DNA from: Lingula anatina
Lineage: Eukaryota; Brachiopoda; Lingulata; Lingulida; Lingulidae
Length of the DNA: 64,000 nucleotides
Reading direction: 5' to 3'
NCBI RefSeq assembly: GCF_001039355.2
Contig: NW_019776146.1
Location: 1-64,000, forward strand
The translations under genes and the position numbers were made by a program. Positions 39,444 to 54,443 of this stretch are shown here, in pieces (position 1 is the first letter of the stretch; each line of letters opens with the position of its first letter). A model generated the notes under the pieces. It did not search any database, was not told where the DNA came from, and saw only the letters and a program-made list of their open reading frames with translations.

Positions 39444-42400
39444 TTTTTATTTTTTTTTTTGCAAAGATAAGTTGCTCTACAGGATATGCAGACACAGAAA
39501 ATGTGACTTTGGGACATTTTCAAATGCAGAACATATATACCTGAAACATCTCTCTCACCTGTGAGCCTGCCCCCCTTTCTCTGTCTGTATCTCCAGGAAT
39601 TATACCTTATATATTTTTCTCTCACCTGTGAGCATGCCCCCTTCCCTCCCCCGTCTATATCTCCAGATATTAAACCTTAAACATCTCTCATCTGTGAGCA
39701 TGCCCCCCCCCCCTTCTTTCTCTCTCTGTCTGTATCTCAAAAAGTTTTACCTTTAACAAATCTCTCACCTGTGAACCTGCCCCCTCTCTCTGTGTATATC
39801 TCCAGATCTCCTCCTCCAGGTTTGCCAGCGTGTCCCTCAGCTCCGCCTTCTCCTGACTCAGCCGCGACACGAACGCTGTCAGTTCAGAGTTATGGCGGAG
39901 GATTCTCTCATTCAGTATGTGGGCTGGTGGGGAGCCAATGGGCACACTGCCAGGCTGGAAGGTATCATAAGAGTCGCGTTCACAACTTGGGTAAATTATA
40001 GAGGTAAATTACTGAGAACTGTATATTTGATGGCACATCCCCCTTGGCAGAGTTGAAAAAAAGATGGAATATTCATTATTTTCTTTTAATTGCACAAGGC
40101 GGTTGACTGAAAGTGCCATCTAGTGGCAGGAGAGTCTTGATAATTTGTCTTTTTTAAAAGTATGCATAACAATAATATTTATGCTCAAAATAGTACAGAA
40201 TAGAACAAAATAGTCACAGAGTAACTAGTACACATCTTTGCTTTCTTCATCAGAAATGTGCCCGTTAAATATTGCACAGGAGCTGAGTTACTGAATGCCT
40301 CTCTTTGTGAGTGAAGAGCCACACTATACCTGAGAGTCTAGCAGTAAAGCCGTCTGTATCTGTCCTAGCTCATTAATCATCTCTGCAGCACTCCTCTTAA
40401 TGGCGTCCACACTACCTACCCTGTCCACGCCTTGACTATCACTACAAATAGTACAGGAGTGAGGTTGTTAATCAGAAACATGAATATTTTACCAGTTTAT
40501 GATATATGAATATTAGAAATTCATAAACTGCTTCCAACTGTTAGGTCTAATTAAAATTAATCTGGTTAATCGGTGATGTTGACCATGTCTCTCTTAAACA
40601 ATAGCAAGGCTCCTAAGTTGTCAATCCTTCAAAACACAGAGATAAAAGTAGAGTTCACAATGTGGAAAAAGTGTACATCCAATTTAAATCAAGTGGTGAG
40701 ATATTCCAAAGACACAGTTAAAACTAGGAGTACTAACACAGTTATTCCTGGGAGTATGAACATAGTTATTCTGAGGAGTACTAACAAAGATATTCCTGGG
40801 AGTACTAACACAGTTATTTCTGGGAGTAACTGGGAGTACTCACCGTTCTAGTTTGTCCACCTCCTCCCTGAGCCTGATCACCTGGAGCTGGACCCTCTGA
40901 CGCAGACTCTCCAGCTGCTTCTTATACAGGTTCAGTTGATCCTTCTTAGGGCTTCCACGGGGACTCTGGGCTGTACTCTCATCCTTAATAAAAATTTAAG
41001 CAATTGCAATGTACGTCTTACAGAATAAATGATCCGCATACCCTGTTTGGGTGAACTCTAGGCGTCTAACATTTCATCTATATATAGTAAAAATTTCCAA
41101 AACAATCCCTATTACAGGCAAAAATTTGATGACATTGAATTTCACATTCTTAAACACATTGTGTGAACATTTCACAAGCTCACGTGTGATTTTCTGAAAT
41201 GTATAACTGTGGGCATAATTACAATACCTGAATATCAGGATTAATCCAGAACACTATTGCCACTATCATTTATTATCTTTATAACATATAAATGCTCTGT
41301 ATTAAAACTATGATGAAAGTGAACCTCCTGAAAATGCAACATTGGGGATTTGGGGGAGGGGGGAGGGGGCATTTTCAAACACACCACCCAAATCTCCAGT
41401 ACCACCCAGAAGACTTCCATTACTCATCAACTCACCCCTCCAACAGAGTTGTCCATGTGGTCCACCAGGTCATCAGAGGCCCTGGACAGTGCTCTCAACC
41501 TCTGCAGGTCTCTCTCCTGGGCAGTCTGGAGCTCAATACGCTGGCTCTCGGACAGCTGACCCTCAAGGTCACTGACACGACTCCGTAGGCGCTGGACCTC
41601 TGCATCTGTCTCGTGCTGAAATCAGGAAGAGGGGACTTTATTGTTACTCTGAATGAGGCAGACTAGGTAGACTCAATGAGATATATTTCTGGTCCAGATG
41701 TTATAGCTATCTATCACATCATAATTTTTTTTCACAATTAAAAGCCAATCCAATGATATAAAGACTTTTTAAAATTACAATTTCTTGCATTACACAGGCA
41801 TATTTCATGTTTGTTACTTGTTTTATTAACTCTCTACTTGGCTCCAATCCATCCTAAAAGTATTGGTTTTAGTTTCCAACTTTCATCTCCAGGTTGTTTT
41901 GTGGCCTACCCCCCCTAAACCCTTCCTAAATCTTAATCACTATAACCCAAACCATGCCCATGTGTTTATTATGACGTACCTGTCTCTGCCTGTCTTGTTC
42001 TCTCTCTCTGTCACTCTCTCTCTGTCTCTGTCTTTCATGCTGTCTTTCCAGATCTCGTTCTTCGTCCTTTTTCATTGCCTTCTCCTTCACAGCTTGCAGG
42101 TTCTCCAAGACACGGTCGTGTTCAGACTGGAGCTGGATGGAACGTTCCCGCTCAAAGTCCAGCTGTCTCTGAAGGTCTTGCTTCTGGAGCTAAAAAAATT
42201 TAGTAACTACTCAGAAATTGCTAACTGCTCAATATTTCAATAATTTGTTTTCAGCATTAACAATATTCACTCACTCACACTCTTTCTCTGATGTGACTTT
42301 TCAAAACTTTCAGATCATCTTTTAAGAATTCACGAATTTTGTTTATAAATTGAGTAAATAAGCCCTATATTAAAGTTCAATATGACATTCCATCGAAAGA

Positions 42401-45400
42401 ATTGAAAAACATGTGAATGAAAGGCATCAAACGGAATCAAAACTGGTACTTCTATCTCTCTCTCTCTCTCACACGCACGCACGCACACCTGTAGGGTATC
42501 TATCTGTTTCCTCAGCTGTCTGCTGGCTGATCTTTCCCTCTCCAAGTCCTCTGCAGCTGCTGTCTTAGTGGTCTCCAGGCTCGCACTCAAGCTTGTCACC
42601 TGGGGCAACAATAAAGAAATATATAAATAAACAATACATGTAAAACACATTTTATATATTTCCCTCATTGCAGTATAATTTTTCTATATAGTTATTATTT
42701 CAGATTTTATAGACCAACTCTGTATTTGAAGTATGTCAGATAACCTGGCCCTTGTGGCCTATGTATCTTGAATATGGCTCTCTCCAGAACAGTCTGCATG
42801 TTTTTGAGATATCACTATAAAAACTCTTGACTGCTTATTTGTGGCAACATTCTTTTTATGATAACTGTTGTGGAATATTTATAATTACTGTTGCAAAGTT
42901 TCTTTGAAGATTGATTTTGACATGTCTCAACTGACGGAAACCAAAAACCTTAAAGCACTCTTCCATAGCTTAACATCACACTTAGGCATTCACATAAATC
43001 TGCATACAACTCGAAAGTCGACTTCCAATTCCCATTTTATTTCTTATTTGTCCCCTCCACGTACCTTATACCTGTCCCTCTCCAGGGCCGCCTGCATGTC
43101 CAGAACTTTACTCTTCTCCAGCTCCAGCATGGCCTGCAGGTCAGCTATCAGCGCCCTCTCTCTCAGCGCGGACTCGTTCAGGCTGCTCCTCTCCTCGCTC
43201 AGGGCAGTCTGTAACTGGTTGCTGACGCTTTGCTGTCTTTGTAGAGCACTAAAACAAAAGAAGTTTTCTTATGTATAGAGTCATGAGCTTATCTTAGGCA
43301 AATTTTTATGTCACAAGTGAAAAAGAGAAAGAAATCCCTGCAGAAGCATAGAGAATGGCACTTATAAAGAAGTTAAATTGAATGAAGAAGGAATTTGGTG
43401 AAGAACATAAAATATAATACAAATACATAAACATTAAACATAAATACATTAAAATGTAATGAGAGAATGAAAGTGAAAGACAAAGTTGGGCTTGCTGAAT
43501 TTAATAATCAGCTTTCGGAAAATTGTTTCGAAATAAAGTATCTTGAATAATAAACTGAACAACATATTTCATCATTTTTCACCATTATAATCAAAGAAAC
43601 TCGATATGATGGAGTGGAGCAAATAACCTACGTGTTATATTCTTCATTCCTAGCCTTCTCCATCTCCAAGGCTGTCATGAGTTCTGCCACCTTCACCTTG
43701 TATTTGTTCTCCAGCTTGCGCGCCTCGTTACCCTGCAGCTCAAGGTCTCTGCGCATGTTTTCCACACACAGCTTTTCCTTCTCATAGCTCGTCCTCACCT
43801 CTGTGTGCAGGGCACGCTCCTGATCCAGCTCATATTGAAGTTGCTGAAACGTAACAATGAAGCATCAGCATCATCAGTGCTTATAACTTGGTAATACCTG
43901 TGCTGCCATCTAGTGGTTGAACAACAGCAGTTCAGTTATAATTCTGCTGCCAACTGGTGCTTGGACATCAGATGTTTCAATCTGATCATCAACCTTCTGG
44001 TGGTTACAGACTTTTATGACCAAGACAATTCTGGTGGTGTAGCAAAAGTGGTTCCAACTAAGTTTTGTTTGTGCTGCCACCTAGAGGACTTCTACTGCCA
44101 AGGCTATTTCAGGAGAATGACTCTGCATTTTAACTGATATTTTTTTGCAACTTAATATGCATGTAATATCTGAATACCTCTAATACACACTTGTGATCTT
44201 CATTACCTCTATGGTTTTTGTTTCTCTCTCCTTGGAATTGAGACTCCGTCTCCTTTCTTCGTTCAAAGAGTCACTCAGCTGTTTTTTGCTGTACCGCTCA
44301 TTTTCAAGTTCTTCTTTCAAATGGCGGCTATGAGATTTTTCCTCTTCCAGAGAAGCACTAGAAAATGTAAAGATAAGTTTCCAGTTAGTTTCCAGTTATC
44401 TCAGCAGGCCTACTTTTTATTACTGGCTCGCAACAAAAAGTCATTTTATCTCAGCCAATAACTAAACAACAGATAAAGTAATCATTAGACATAACTGGTC
44501 CATTTTCTTCAATATGTTTCTTTCAAAGAAGAAAAAAAACAGTGGAACCCAAATGCTTCACAAAGAACCCTTTATTCCTGCTCATAAAAAGAATAAAGTT
44601 TCAAAAGAAATTACATTCTCCATCTGAAGAACCCCTGGTTTCCTAATTTCCATGGAGATGTAGTTTTAAAAATGTCTCATGTGCAAGACCACACAAGTCA
44701 CTATAATAATGCAATACAATTCATTACAATACCAATCAACACAACACAAGGCTGGGACATAGTTACTTACAGCACAGAGGCGTGTTTAATCTGCTGACTG
44801 TCTACCGTATCTTTCAGCTTGGAGAGATGGGAAAGAGCCTCGGACAGCTCCAGCTGGAGATCTACGCAGTTACTCTTCTCTCTGCTCAGCTGTCCTGACA
44901 GCTCCAGGGTGCGATTCTTCTCCATCTCCAGACTGGAGCGCACGTCATCGCAGATCACCTTCTCCTGCTGGAGCTTGTATTCCAACATTTCCACTGGAAT
45001 TATCAGAAGCAAGTTGTAAAAATAAATAGAACAGAAGATTATCTGCAGAGAAGTAGTACTGTAAACTTAGACCCCATTTCCAGAGATTAGATCGATCTAC
45101 TTTAGATTGACCTAACTCCCTGGGGGTTCGTGCTAAATAGCTGTCAGCCGAGCGGACACGAAAGTTAATTACCCCCTTACAGCTTGTAGTAGGCGGGACG
45201 GACATTTAAGCCGGATTATCTGACAGTAATCTAGTGAGACTCCCCGCGGGGATAGATCGATCTAAAAGCTCTGGGAATACAGCCTTATATAAATTCAGAA
45301 AGTTGAAACTGTTATGAAGACTTTGAATAAATAAATGAATTGCAGCAACACTGATACAAAACTGATACTTTGTGAAGTGAATTTCGACAATTTTAAAAAG

Positions 45401-48400
45401 AAAATTATGACCGCTTAGGTAAAGTATTTCAAACAAACACTGTCTAATTTGAGAAGCGAATTTTAAAATCCACGACTATTTAGGTAAAGGACTATAAAAC
45501 CTACGCTGTCTCTTCAACTGCCTCTCCCTCTTGGTCAGCTGACCCTCAGCATGGCGGAGTTGCTCAGCCAGCCTCTCTTTCTCCTCCTGGTGGCCCAGGC
45601 GTATGATGCTGATGTGTGCCTGTAGGTCTCGTACCTCTGCCAGCAGGGACTGCCTGTCTGCGCTGAATATCTGGTCCATGGCAGACTTGTGACGAGCATC
45701 CTGGAACATCGCAACCAATTATAATGTTTACCATAATAAATATGTATAGACATGGCCTTTAACTTTATACACATACCTCAGGCAAGTTATCAGTGGATTT
45801 GAAGTGGCAAAATAGAATTATCAATTATTATGTTTCACGTTCACACACATATATATATACACATGGTCTGCAATTTCAGAAACTTGTCTCAGGCAAGTGA
45901 CCGATAATTTGCAGTTGAAGTTGCAAAATTGAATTGGCAGACTTGTGGCAAGCTTCCAGGAATATTGTAACCATTATAATCTATCATGTTCGTATGTATA
46001 AAAACATTGTGTGCAATTTTAGACACTCCTGTGTCAGGCAAGGGATCAGTAGATTTGAGGCTGAACTGTTAAAATTTTTCACCCACTAAAAATCCTGAAA
46101 ATGTAGCTTGCAATTTCTCATCACATTTAGACCACATAAAAAACAATCATGAAGACTGAAAATCCTGAAATCAAGCATAATCCTAAAAACATTTACCCAT
46201 ATAAAATCTTTGCCAAAACTTCCCTTCAAATACACAGCTACTCATTTTGCTTACATGGCCATTACAACAAATGTTCACAAATGAAGAGGCCATGTGAAAC
46301 CAGTCTTTGCTACTCACCACATCTTTAATCCTCTGTTCCAGCTGCTGTATCTCTGAGTGACCCTGGTCACCGTGCGTGGCCACAAATGTCCTCAGTTCGG
46401 CCAGTAACCCCTCTCGCTCCTTACTGAAGACAAAGTTGATGGCTTGGATCAGGCTGGCCCTCCAATCTGACTCTGCTCCTGATGACTGGAATATAACATC
46501 AATTTATTAAAGTGTTTTATCAAATAAAGGTATGCCAAATTTTCAGTAAATCTGAAGATATCCAGTATAAGGTTTTTTCTACAATTTATAAACCTAAATC
46601 GCAAATTGTGATTAGTTAATTTTTTTCTTTTTTTGAACATTTGCATCCAGCAGACAATTACATATCTTGAAATACTTAATGTTTGATAAATTTCATATGT
46701 GTTGGAAATTTGAGAGCAATTCTGACTGGCAGTTTTAATTTAATAGTCCTCAGCATATCTGCCTCATCTTAGTCACAAAATCACAAAGGCTACTATCAGT
46801 TTTATACATTAAATAGAGCAAAATGCTGCTCATTGAATAAAATAATATTTTGTTTGTCTGTAGTTTTACTTTCAAATCAATGCATAAAGCTACTTACAGC
46901 TTGTGATTCTGGTCTTTGAGTTTGAGCAAGTAAATCTTTGAGTGACTGTATAGAAGACAGCAGGTTTTGTCTCTCGTTTTCCCACGCCAGTCTCAGGGTG
47001 TCGAGGTCCGCCTGCAGTGGTGTGTGGCGACCCTGGGGTTTGATCTCTGACAGTGCCAGGAGCTCCATACCCTCACCATGGAGTTTGGTTAACAGACTCT
47101 GAACAGTGAGAAACACAAGATTAATACCGTGAAAACTATTTTATTCTAATGAATGTTTGAACTCTCCTAATGCTCCCCCCTCCAAAAAAAAAAAAAAAAA
47201 AAAATCAATCCTTCTACTGAAAGAGTTTTTTCTTAACATCTGTGTAAATATATTTTATACAATCTATCTATTTATACTCCATATTAATATAGATTAAGGG
47301 CCAATTAAGTCTCAGAAATGTTTCTGCTTCAAAGGGATTTCATGTCTTAAATCCTTCTGGTAAAATTTTATCTTATAGCTGCAAGATATGAAAAACATAA
47401 TTTTCAAAATCATTTCCAGTAACTTATGAAAATCAAAACCAGCAGAAATGTCTTACTAAGGGGGTGAATGAATCAGAACCATACCCTTAGCCTTGGAGGT
47501 ATCTCCTCTTGACTGGATTCCGCCATGCTGGTGTCAGTGCTGCCATCTCCCCCTACGCCTGCCTGTCGCTGCTGTTCAAGATGACTCAGCAGATTTTGGT
47601 CAAGCTGTTCTCCTTTCTCTATCTCCTTCTCCACTTGTCTCGCCAGTTCCGTCACGGATGCATCAGGAGCTGAAAAAGTCAGAGGAGATTATGCATATCA
47701 CTGATAAGTATCACATATTTACTTTTATACTATTCAATTAAACACATGCTACGTACACATGCAGGCACTGAGCATTCTAACAATTGACTTACTTTTGTTG
47801 ATCGTACAAATATGATATTACTATGTTGATAGTGCAAGTATGAATGTAAATATAGCACACAATGGCAATAAAATGGAATAAACAAGGTATCACTAGTAAA
47901 TATAATTTAGTATACAGTCTGAAGACACATGAATTATATAAAGAGATCTGTAGCTGTGATATCAATCTGCTTAGAGAGTTTCACAGTTGTTCACTGAAGA
48001 ATTTAACCAGTACTAGGTGTTATTTAGGTTAAAATGGTCCTCCAACTTACCCAGCATCTTCTGCAACTGTTCTACCTCTCTAGCATGCTCAGTGCGAAGT
48101 TCACGGATTTCGTTCTCGTGTGCCTCCTGCACCTCTTGACGTGTCACTGAGGTAACGTTCTTCAAGTCTCTCTGGTGCTGTTCCTGTAACTGCTCTACCT
48201 CCCTTTCCAGTTTCTCTTTTAATTCTTTTAACTTCACAGCAGTGTCTTTTTCTGCTGCCAGCTTCACGTGAGTTAACTGCTGCTCGTGTTCTAAAGTCAG
48301 CTCTTGGCGTAGTTCCTTCAGACGCTGAAAACACACAAACAAATCCATAGAAAAACATCAAAGCTAGTACAATAAATCTTCTGTAATAGAACCAAATGAC

Positions 48401-51400
48401 AGACAAAATGTCTCAAATCTAAAAATATTACTCATGCAATTCTTAGTACATTAGTACATAATGTGCTGTGGTTATGGTGACATGAGTGTTACGATGAATT
48501 CTGCTCATATGGTGACATCATTTGGTCAGGTCTCCTTCTAGATTAATTTAGAACTGGTCTGAACATGCTTTAATTACAATGAAACTTCCATACCTGTTCC
48601 ATAGTTCTTGCTGTGGTCCCAGCATCTCCCGCCTGGTAGACACTGAGCTGTGCTCGGGCTTCCAGAAGGTTCTTCTGCAGGCTGTGGATATCCTCTTTGC
48701 TCCTCGACTCTGCAGATGACAGCTCCCTCTGGTGGCTCCTTTTTAGATCCTCCACCACCTGTTTCGACAGGCCTAATTCATTCTTAACCTTTTCAAGCTG
48801 AGCTGTGTACTCCTGAATCTGATGCTCTTTTTCTCCGAGCTCAGCAACAAGGTTGTCTTTAGACTCCTGGTTCTGCCACTTGAGTTGTTGAATGTGGTCC
48901 TCTTTTTCTTTTAGCTCTTCAACAAGTTTGTCCTTTGTTTCTTGGAACTGGGCTTGGAGCTGCTGGATGTGCTGGTCTTTCTCTCCCAGATCTGACACAG
49001 TTCTAGTTAGCTTGTCTTGTGTGTCTTGGCACTGGGCGAGAAGTTGATCTTTTTCAGTCTCCAGTTGCTGGACCTTCAGCTTCAAGTCTGCTTCAGACTG
49101 TTGATCTTCATCCTATAATTGTTATATATTTTGAATTTTTATATTCAGGTGACTTAATTGTATATTAAGAAATTATTAATAAGAAATTAAAATTTTTATT
49201 TATCAAAAATATCTTTGCTCAATCTAACAGCAAACTAATTCAATTGTTCTTTTAATTTCAAAGCATCAATTTGTCCAACTTTACCATGATCTGTCCATTT
49301 GTCGACATCACTGCCTATTTGTCATAACAGTCAAACCAGTGACAAACACTTTTTTTAAACATTTTTTTAACTCCCTTCAATAATTTGCTTCCAACTGCTT
49401 GAACCAATCAAAACAAATCTGGTTAACAAGCTGTGTCAAGAATGGAGATCTGTTTAGACGACTCTCTTACTTAAAAGCCACCCCAATAAGTCAACTGGGA
49501 TGAGACTTTTTGCCTCCCAAAAAGCCTGAAATCTGTGGATAGTTAGAAAAATCTCATTACAAGAACTGTTGCAAGCACCAACACCATACAAAGGGTCAGA
49601 AATTCACCAATAGCTGAAAAAAATTCATAAATATGTCAATTTCTCAAACAGGTGCAAAACAGGAAATTGATGTTGAAAAAGGACCTAGCGGGAAATTTTT
49701 TCAAACAGCATACCTGGGCAGGTGCCGCTGCCTCTTCTCTGGCAGCCTCAGATAGCTTCTTCTGCAGCTCTTCTATATCTTGTTCTCTTTGTTGAAGTTC
49801 TGCATTCTTCCTGTCAAGTTCTTCTGTTGCACGCTGTAGCTTGCCCTGAAGATCTTCCATACTCTTCTTGGTTTCTTCCTGGAGATACAGGAATGGAGAA
49901 TTGCAATTATGACCATTACAAAAAGAGCATGTTGATTAAATTTTTCATAGGTCTTTAACCTAGAATAAAATAGGACTTCTTGGAATGGGCATGAAATACA
50001 GCATTTTACATCTTCAGCAATCTGTAGAATGTTGTATGATCTAAAATTTCCAAATGTTTGTCACAAAATTTTTCAAATTTCATTAAAAAAATTGAGTCTG
50101 CCTGCTGGCTGGTCGAAAACAGTCACAGATAAACTCTTTTTTTTTTCACTATACTCCAACAACTTTTGTAGCCATTGTATGAAATCCAGTCAAGATACAA
50201 TGTTTTAATTCCAAGAAGTTTCATTTATGTGTAATACCAGGAACAGTGTGCGTAACACGAGAATTATGCCATTTTTCTTGTTTTCACTTTTATTCTGAAT
50301 TACAAAGAGCAGTTGAACTTCAGTATAAAAGTACATTTACTACAATGAAAGCAGGGCAGGAAATTATTTATAAAAATTCTATTCGATGCACTCTATTTTA
50401 GCATTGTGTATAAAAGGTCAAGATGTATTTGCTTTGGAATTCATTATAATTCTAAACTTGGATATTTAAAACTTAAATTAAATCAAATACAAGTATCAGA
50501 CTGATTCAGATCAAGAAAATTAACTTTCGATAGCCTATAAACATAAACTTGAAAGAGATGTTGAAAGGCAGTTCAAAATATTATAACAATCAAGTAAACA
50601 GAGAACATTTCAAAACAAAGTAAAACGTAATGAAAAAATAAAAGCAAAGACCAGCAAAAAAAATACAGTAAACTTAAATTTAAATGTTAAACAATAAAAC
50701 CACAAGATGCATTTCACAATGTTCCAAACAAAAAAGCCCAGTTCACATCAAGACCAAATCAAACCAGAAACAGACTAACTGACATCACCAGATTATACTT
50801 GCATCCGTAGGCAGCTGAAAACCTCAATTTTCATATCTTATAACCAGACCCATTGGTGAAGTCAATTGGTCAATTTCTGGTCTAAGTTAGTCTCACTGTG
50901 AACAGTTCCAATGGGGTTATTACACAGGACAATTATCAGCAAATATGCCTAGATGTTTTTTCTAACATGCAAAAGCATTCTATGTAAAAGATAAAGCATG
51001 TGTAGCAGAGCTTTATGAAAAATAGAGGAAACAATTGGCAAGTTGAAGCTGACACAATTATCTCCACAATTTTGAGTAAAGCTTCATCACTAATGCTTTA
51101 TCTGACTTAAAGCACAGTTTTATGGAGAAAACAAAAGTGTGTGCCCTGGCCTGTTCTCTGTACAAATCTGTGCCAAGACTCTACACAGAAATAAGCATAG
51201 CCCGACCTATTGTTTTCTGCCCAAACTATGGTTGAAGAGCAATTCAATACTGTTCAACACTTATTTCCCATGTTTCAACTTCCATGGAACTGTGTAACCA
51301 CCAAGATGTTAAAATGTATCAACATATCATTCCCTATAATAAACCACTACGTTAAAATGCACCTTTTATCTGCATTTCTACACTCTTCTATACCAAATCA

Positions 51401-51684
51401 ACCATAAAATAGCTCTAAAATTTCCTTTCTCAGATAAAATAAACTACAAATACTACTTAAATTTCCTTGAAAATGGACCATAGCCACAATTATAAAGCAA
51501 AAATCTTGTATCCTATAAGGAGACACTCACTATGTTCTGAGGTGCTTTCTTATTCCACGGCCGTCCTTGATTAATTTTGTCATCATGTCACCGTAACCCT
51601 ACCTTCACCATAACTGACACCTGTTACGAGTCCTGCCACCCCTCCCTTCACCCAATTCACCCTTCTACCTTTGTTCCTTTATTG

Positions 51685-51772
<88 letters not shown>

Positions 51773-54406
51773 GGAGGGAAGGAAGAGAGGGGGAGAAAGT
51801 GAGAAGGGAAATAGCAAGTGAGAGAAAGGGAGAGAGAGGGGGGCAGAGGGGGAGGGAGAGCCAGAGGCAACTCTTTTTTCCTCTTCTGAAGCATGTGTGC
51901 ATGGCAAGTTCTATTTTGTGTTGTTAAAATTGTGGGCAGAAGGGTGGGTGGGTAGATTGCCTCCCTCCCCCCCCCCCCCCCCCAATTTCCCTTTGCCTCC
52001 AATTTCCTTTCTCAAAAGCCAACTCCCTTCATATCTCCTTTAAAAAAGCCTCCTCTACCCATATAAACCAAACACTAAAAAAAATCATGAGTAACAAACC
52101 ACTATCACCCATTAATATTTTCTAAATCCTGACACCATCTATTACTTTTTAAAAACCCTTCAGTTTCAGGCTTCAAATTTCCCTTCACTTATGTTGAAAA
52201 CGGAAAGTGATGTACAAAACTCCTGCATCTCCTATACCAAAAAGTCACAAGGCGTGTTCTATCCAAGCTCAAAAATGTTACAACTTGTACTCTGTATTAG
52301 TCAGTTAGTATCTTCCAAGGTTAAGCAAGCCTTGATGTGAACACACCATAACACTAATACTTATACTTCACTTCACAATGTGACACCAAGCACACACTTC
52401 AACCAGCAACTTTATGTGTTAGTATAATAACCACCAGTACGGTAATTCCTTCAAGTTTCAAACACCAAACTATTTCAAATTTTCAAATCCTTTATCCCTT
52501 ATTTCAAAATTGAGAAAACAGGCTTTCTGGTACCCAAATAACTTTTTGGAAATTTTTCCTCAAATATATAAAAAAAATTACTGTTTCGGAAAATACAAGC
52601 AATTCAGATTGACTACATTGAAAAATCACCATAATAGTAATCGCATAACAATTGACACAACTACAGTAATACGACATTAACACCACAGCTGCCGACCATA
52701 GTGATACAGACCAACACGACAAAACTTAAGACCACAAACCATAACCATAAACACTAATTAAATCCTTATACCACAACCTTAGCCACTAATTAAATCCTAA
52801 GACCACAACCATAAAATTAAAGTTTTGACCACAACCATAAACAACCTAAAACCACAGCCTAAAACCATCATGATTAACAATTATGACAGCTGAATTGCCA
52901 GGGACGGCAGAGGGAGATAAATTGTCAAAACGAGACGACAAACTGACTGGAAATAAAATTGGATTATTAATGTATATCAGAAAAATCTGAAGGATAAAAT
53001 GGCACATATGAAAACCTAACGTGACACATTTCTGTATCCATGCCATCTTTCTACTGAAAAAAGACCAGTTTTAGGAACTCAAGAATATCTCATGGTTTGC
53101 TAAAAATTTTGAATTCTAAAAATCTGCATTTACAACTGATTCTGCCACTAATTTACAGCAACATTCAAATTAAAGAGCCACAAATCTGCAATGCTGGAAT
53201 ATGGTTCAAATTTGTGAGAAAAAGAAAGATACATGACCAAGAATTGAAGAACGTACAGCTAGAGAATGGTACAATATTCATAAAAGATATTTTTGCAAAT
53301 GAGAAATCAATTCCTTTATCAATTGATTTTAAGGCAGGAGACACAAGGAGACATAAGGGGCCCATGCACAGATAGTTTCTTCATGGCAAACTTATCAGTA
53401 TCTGTATGGAAATAAACTTACAATTGTAAAAATACAAAATCAAAATTACTATCAGCTCAAAGCACAAGGTTTGCTTTTTTTTCAAAATGGCCTCCAATGG
53501 GTAATACAGCTATGAGGAAAAACATAAAGGGATATTACTATAACACAGCAAATCATATCACATCATGCAGGCCACATGAAGCAAAAGCCATCAACAATTG
53601 GAGGACATCAGTTCTTCAGCTAAGCGACAAGCTAGCTAAAACAGGGACAGATCCAGCCATATGAGCCAACAGTTCTCACTTCTCACTGACAGTTTTACAA
53701 TATCACCCTGAGGTTCAGAATACTGACAGAAACTTGACATTATAATGGGAATGCTATGGAATGCTGATTACCAAGGCAAGTGCCCATAAGACTCTGAAAA
53801 TCAGGGTGTTCAATTTATAGCCTTTGTCAAATTTGACTAGACATAAATCATAAAAAGACAGCAAAGCTGTCAAATATACAGACGGAAAGTAGAAAATAAT
53901 GATGCACAAAATAGATTATTTTTTCAATTTTGATGCAATATTACATAATTTTTAATAGCAAAAATTACATTAAATCTATGTAATTTTATAAATGATGTGC
54001 CTGTACATAAAAATGATACTGAAGATAATTCTCACTGTCTTTTCTCAGAAAAATGAGACGATTGTCTAAATCGGCCCCTGAATAATCACAACTGCATGCT
54101 GGGAAACAGCACTAAGTTAGACATCGCACAGCACTGTTAGTTTCAACAGGACAAACTGCACTACGTTTTACCTTCTCCTCTAATTGCTCATTCAACACAT
54201 ACAGCTCTTCCTCTCTCTCATCTATTATATTTTGTCTTTCTTTCAACTCTTTCTCCAAGACAATAATGTGCTGTTCATACTGCAGCTACCCCAGGAGAAA
54301 AGAGAGAGAATAAAACATGTAGAGTTGGATTTGTAACCGCTACCAAGACAAAGACATATAGCATTAAACAGTTAGCAATAAATAAGTAGAATATATCATT
54401 AATCGA

Positions 54407-54443
<37 letters not shown>

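Larger units (their letters stand above)
49879..54171 (-). other. 4.3-kb intron of the centrosomal gene
   Basis: No in-phase exon was found. It contains a GTTCACATC MITE (50741), a GA tract (51691), a C run (51967), a fragment near 52300-52345 resembling the GTTCACATC family, and degenerate ACCACAACCATAAA repeats at about 52720-52870. Confidence 0.6.

Noticed and set aside
41292-41588. Plus-strand open frames opposite a centrosomal-gene exon
   Set aside because: They are antisense reflections of a coiled-coil exon rich in GAG and CAG codons.
51577-52002. Long Arg/Glu and Ser/Leu open frames
   Set aside because: They are produced by the GA tract in several phases and have no independent support.
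53097-53375. 92-codon plus-strand frame within the large intron
   Set aside because: No family resemblance, wrong strand for the host gene, and no splice partner.
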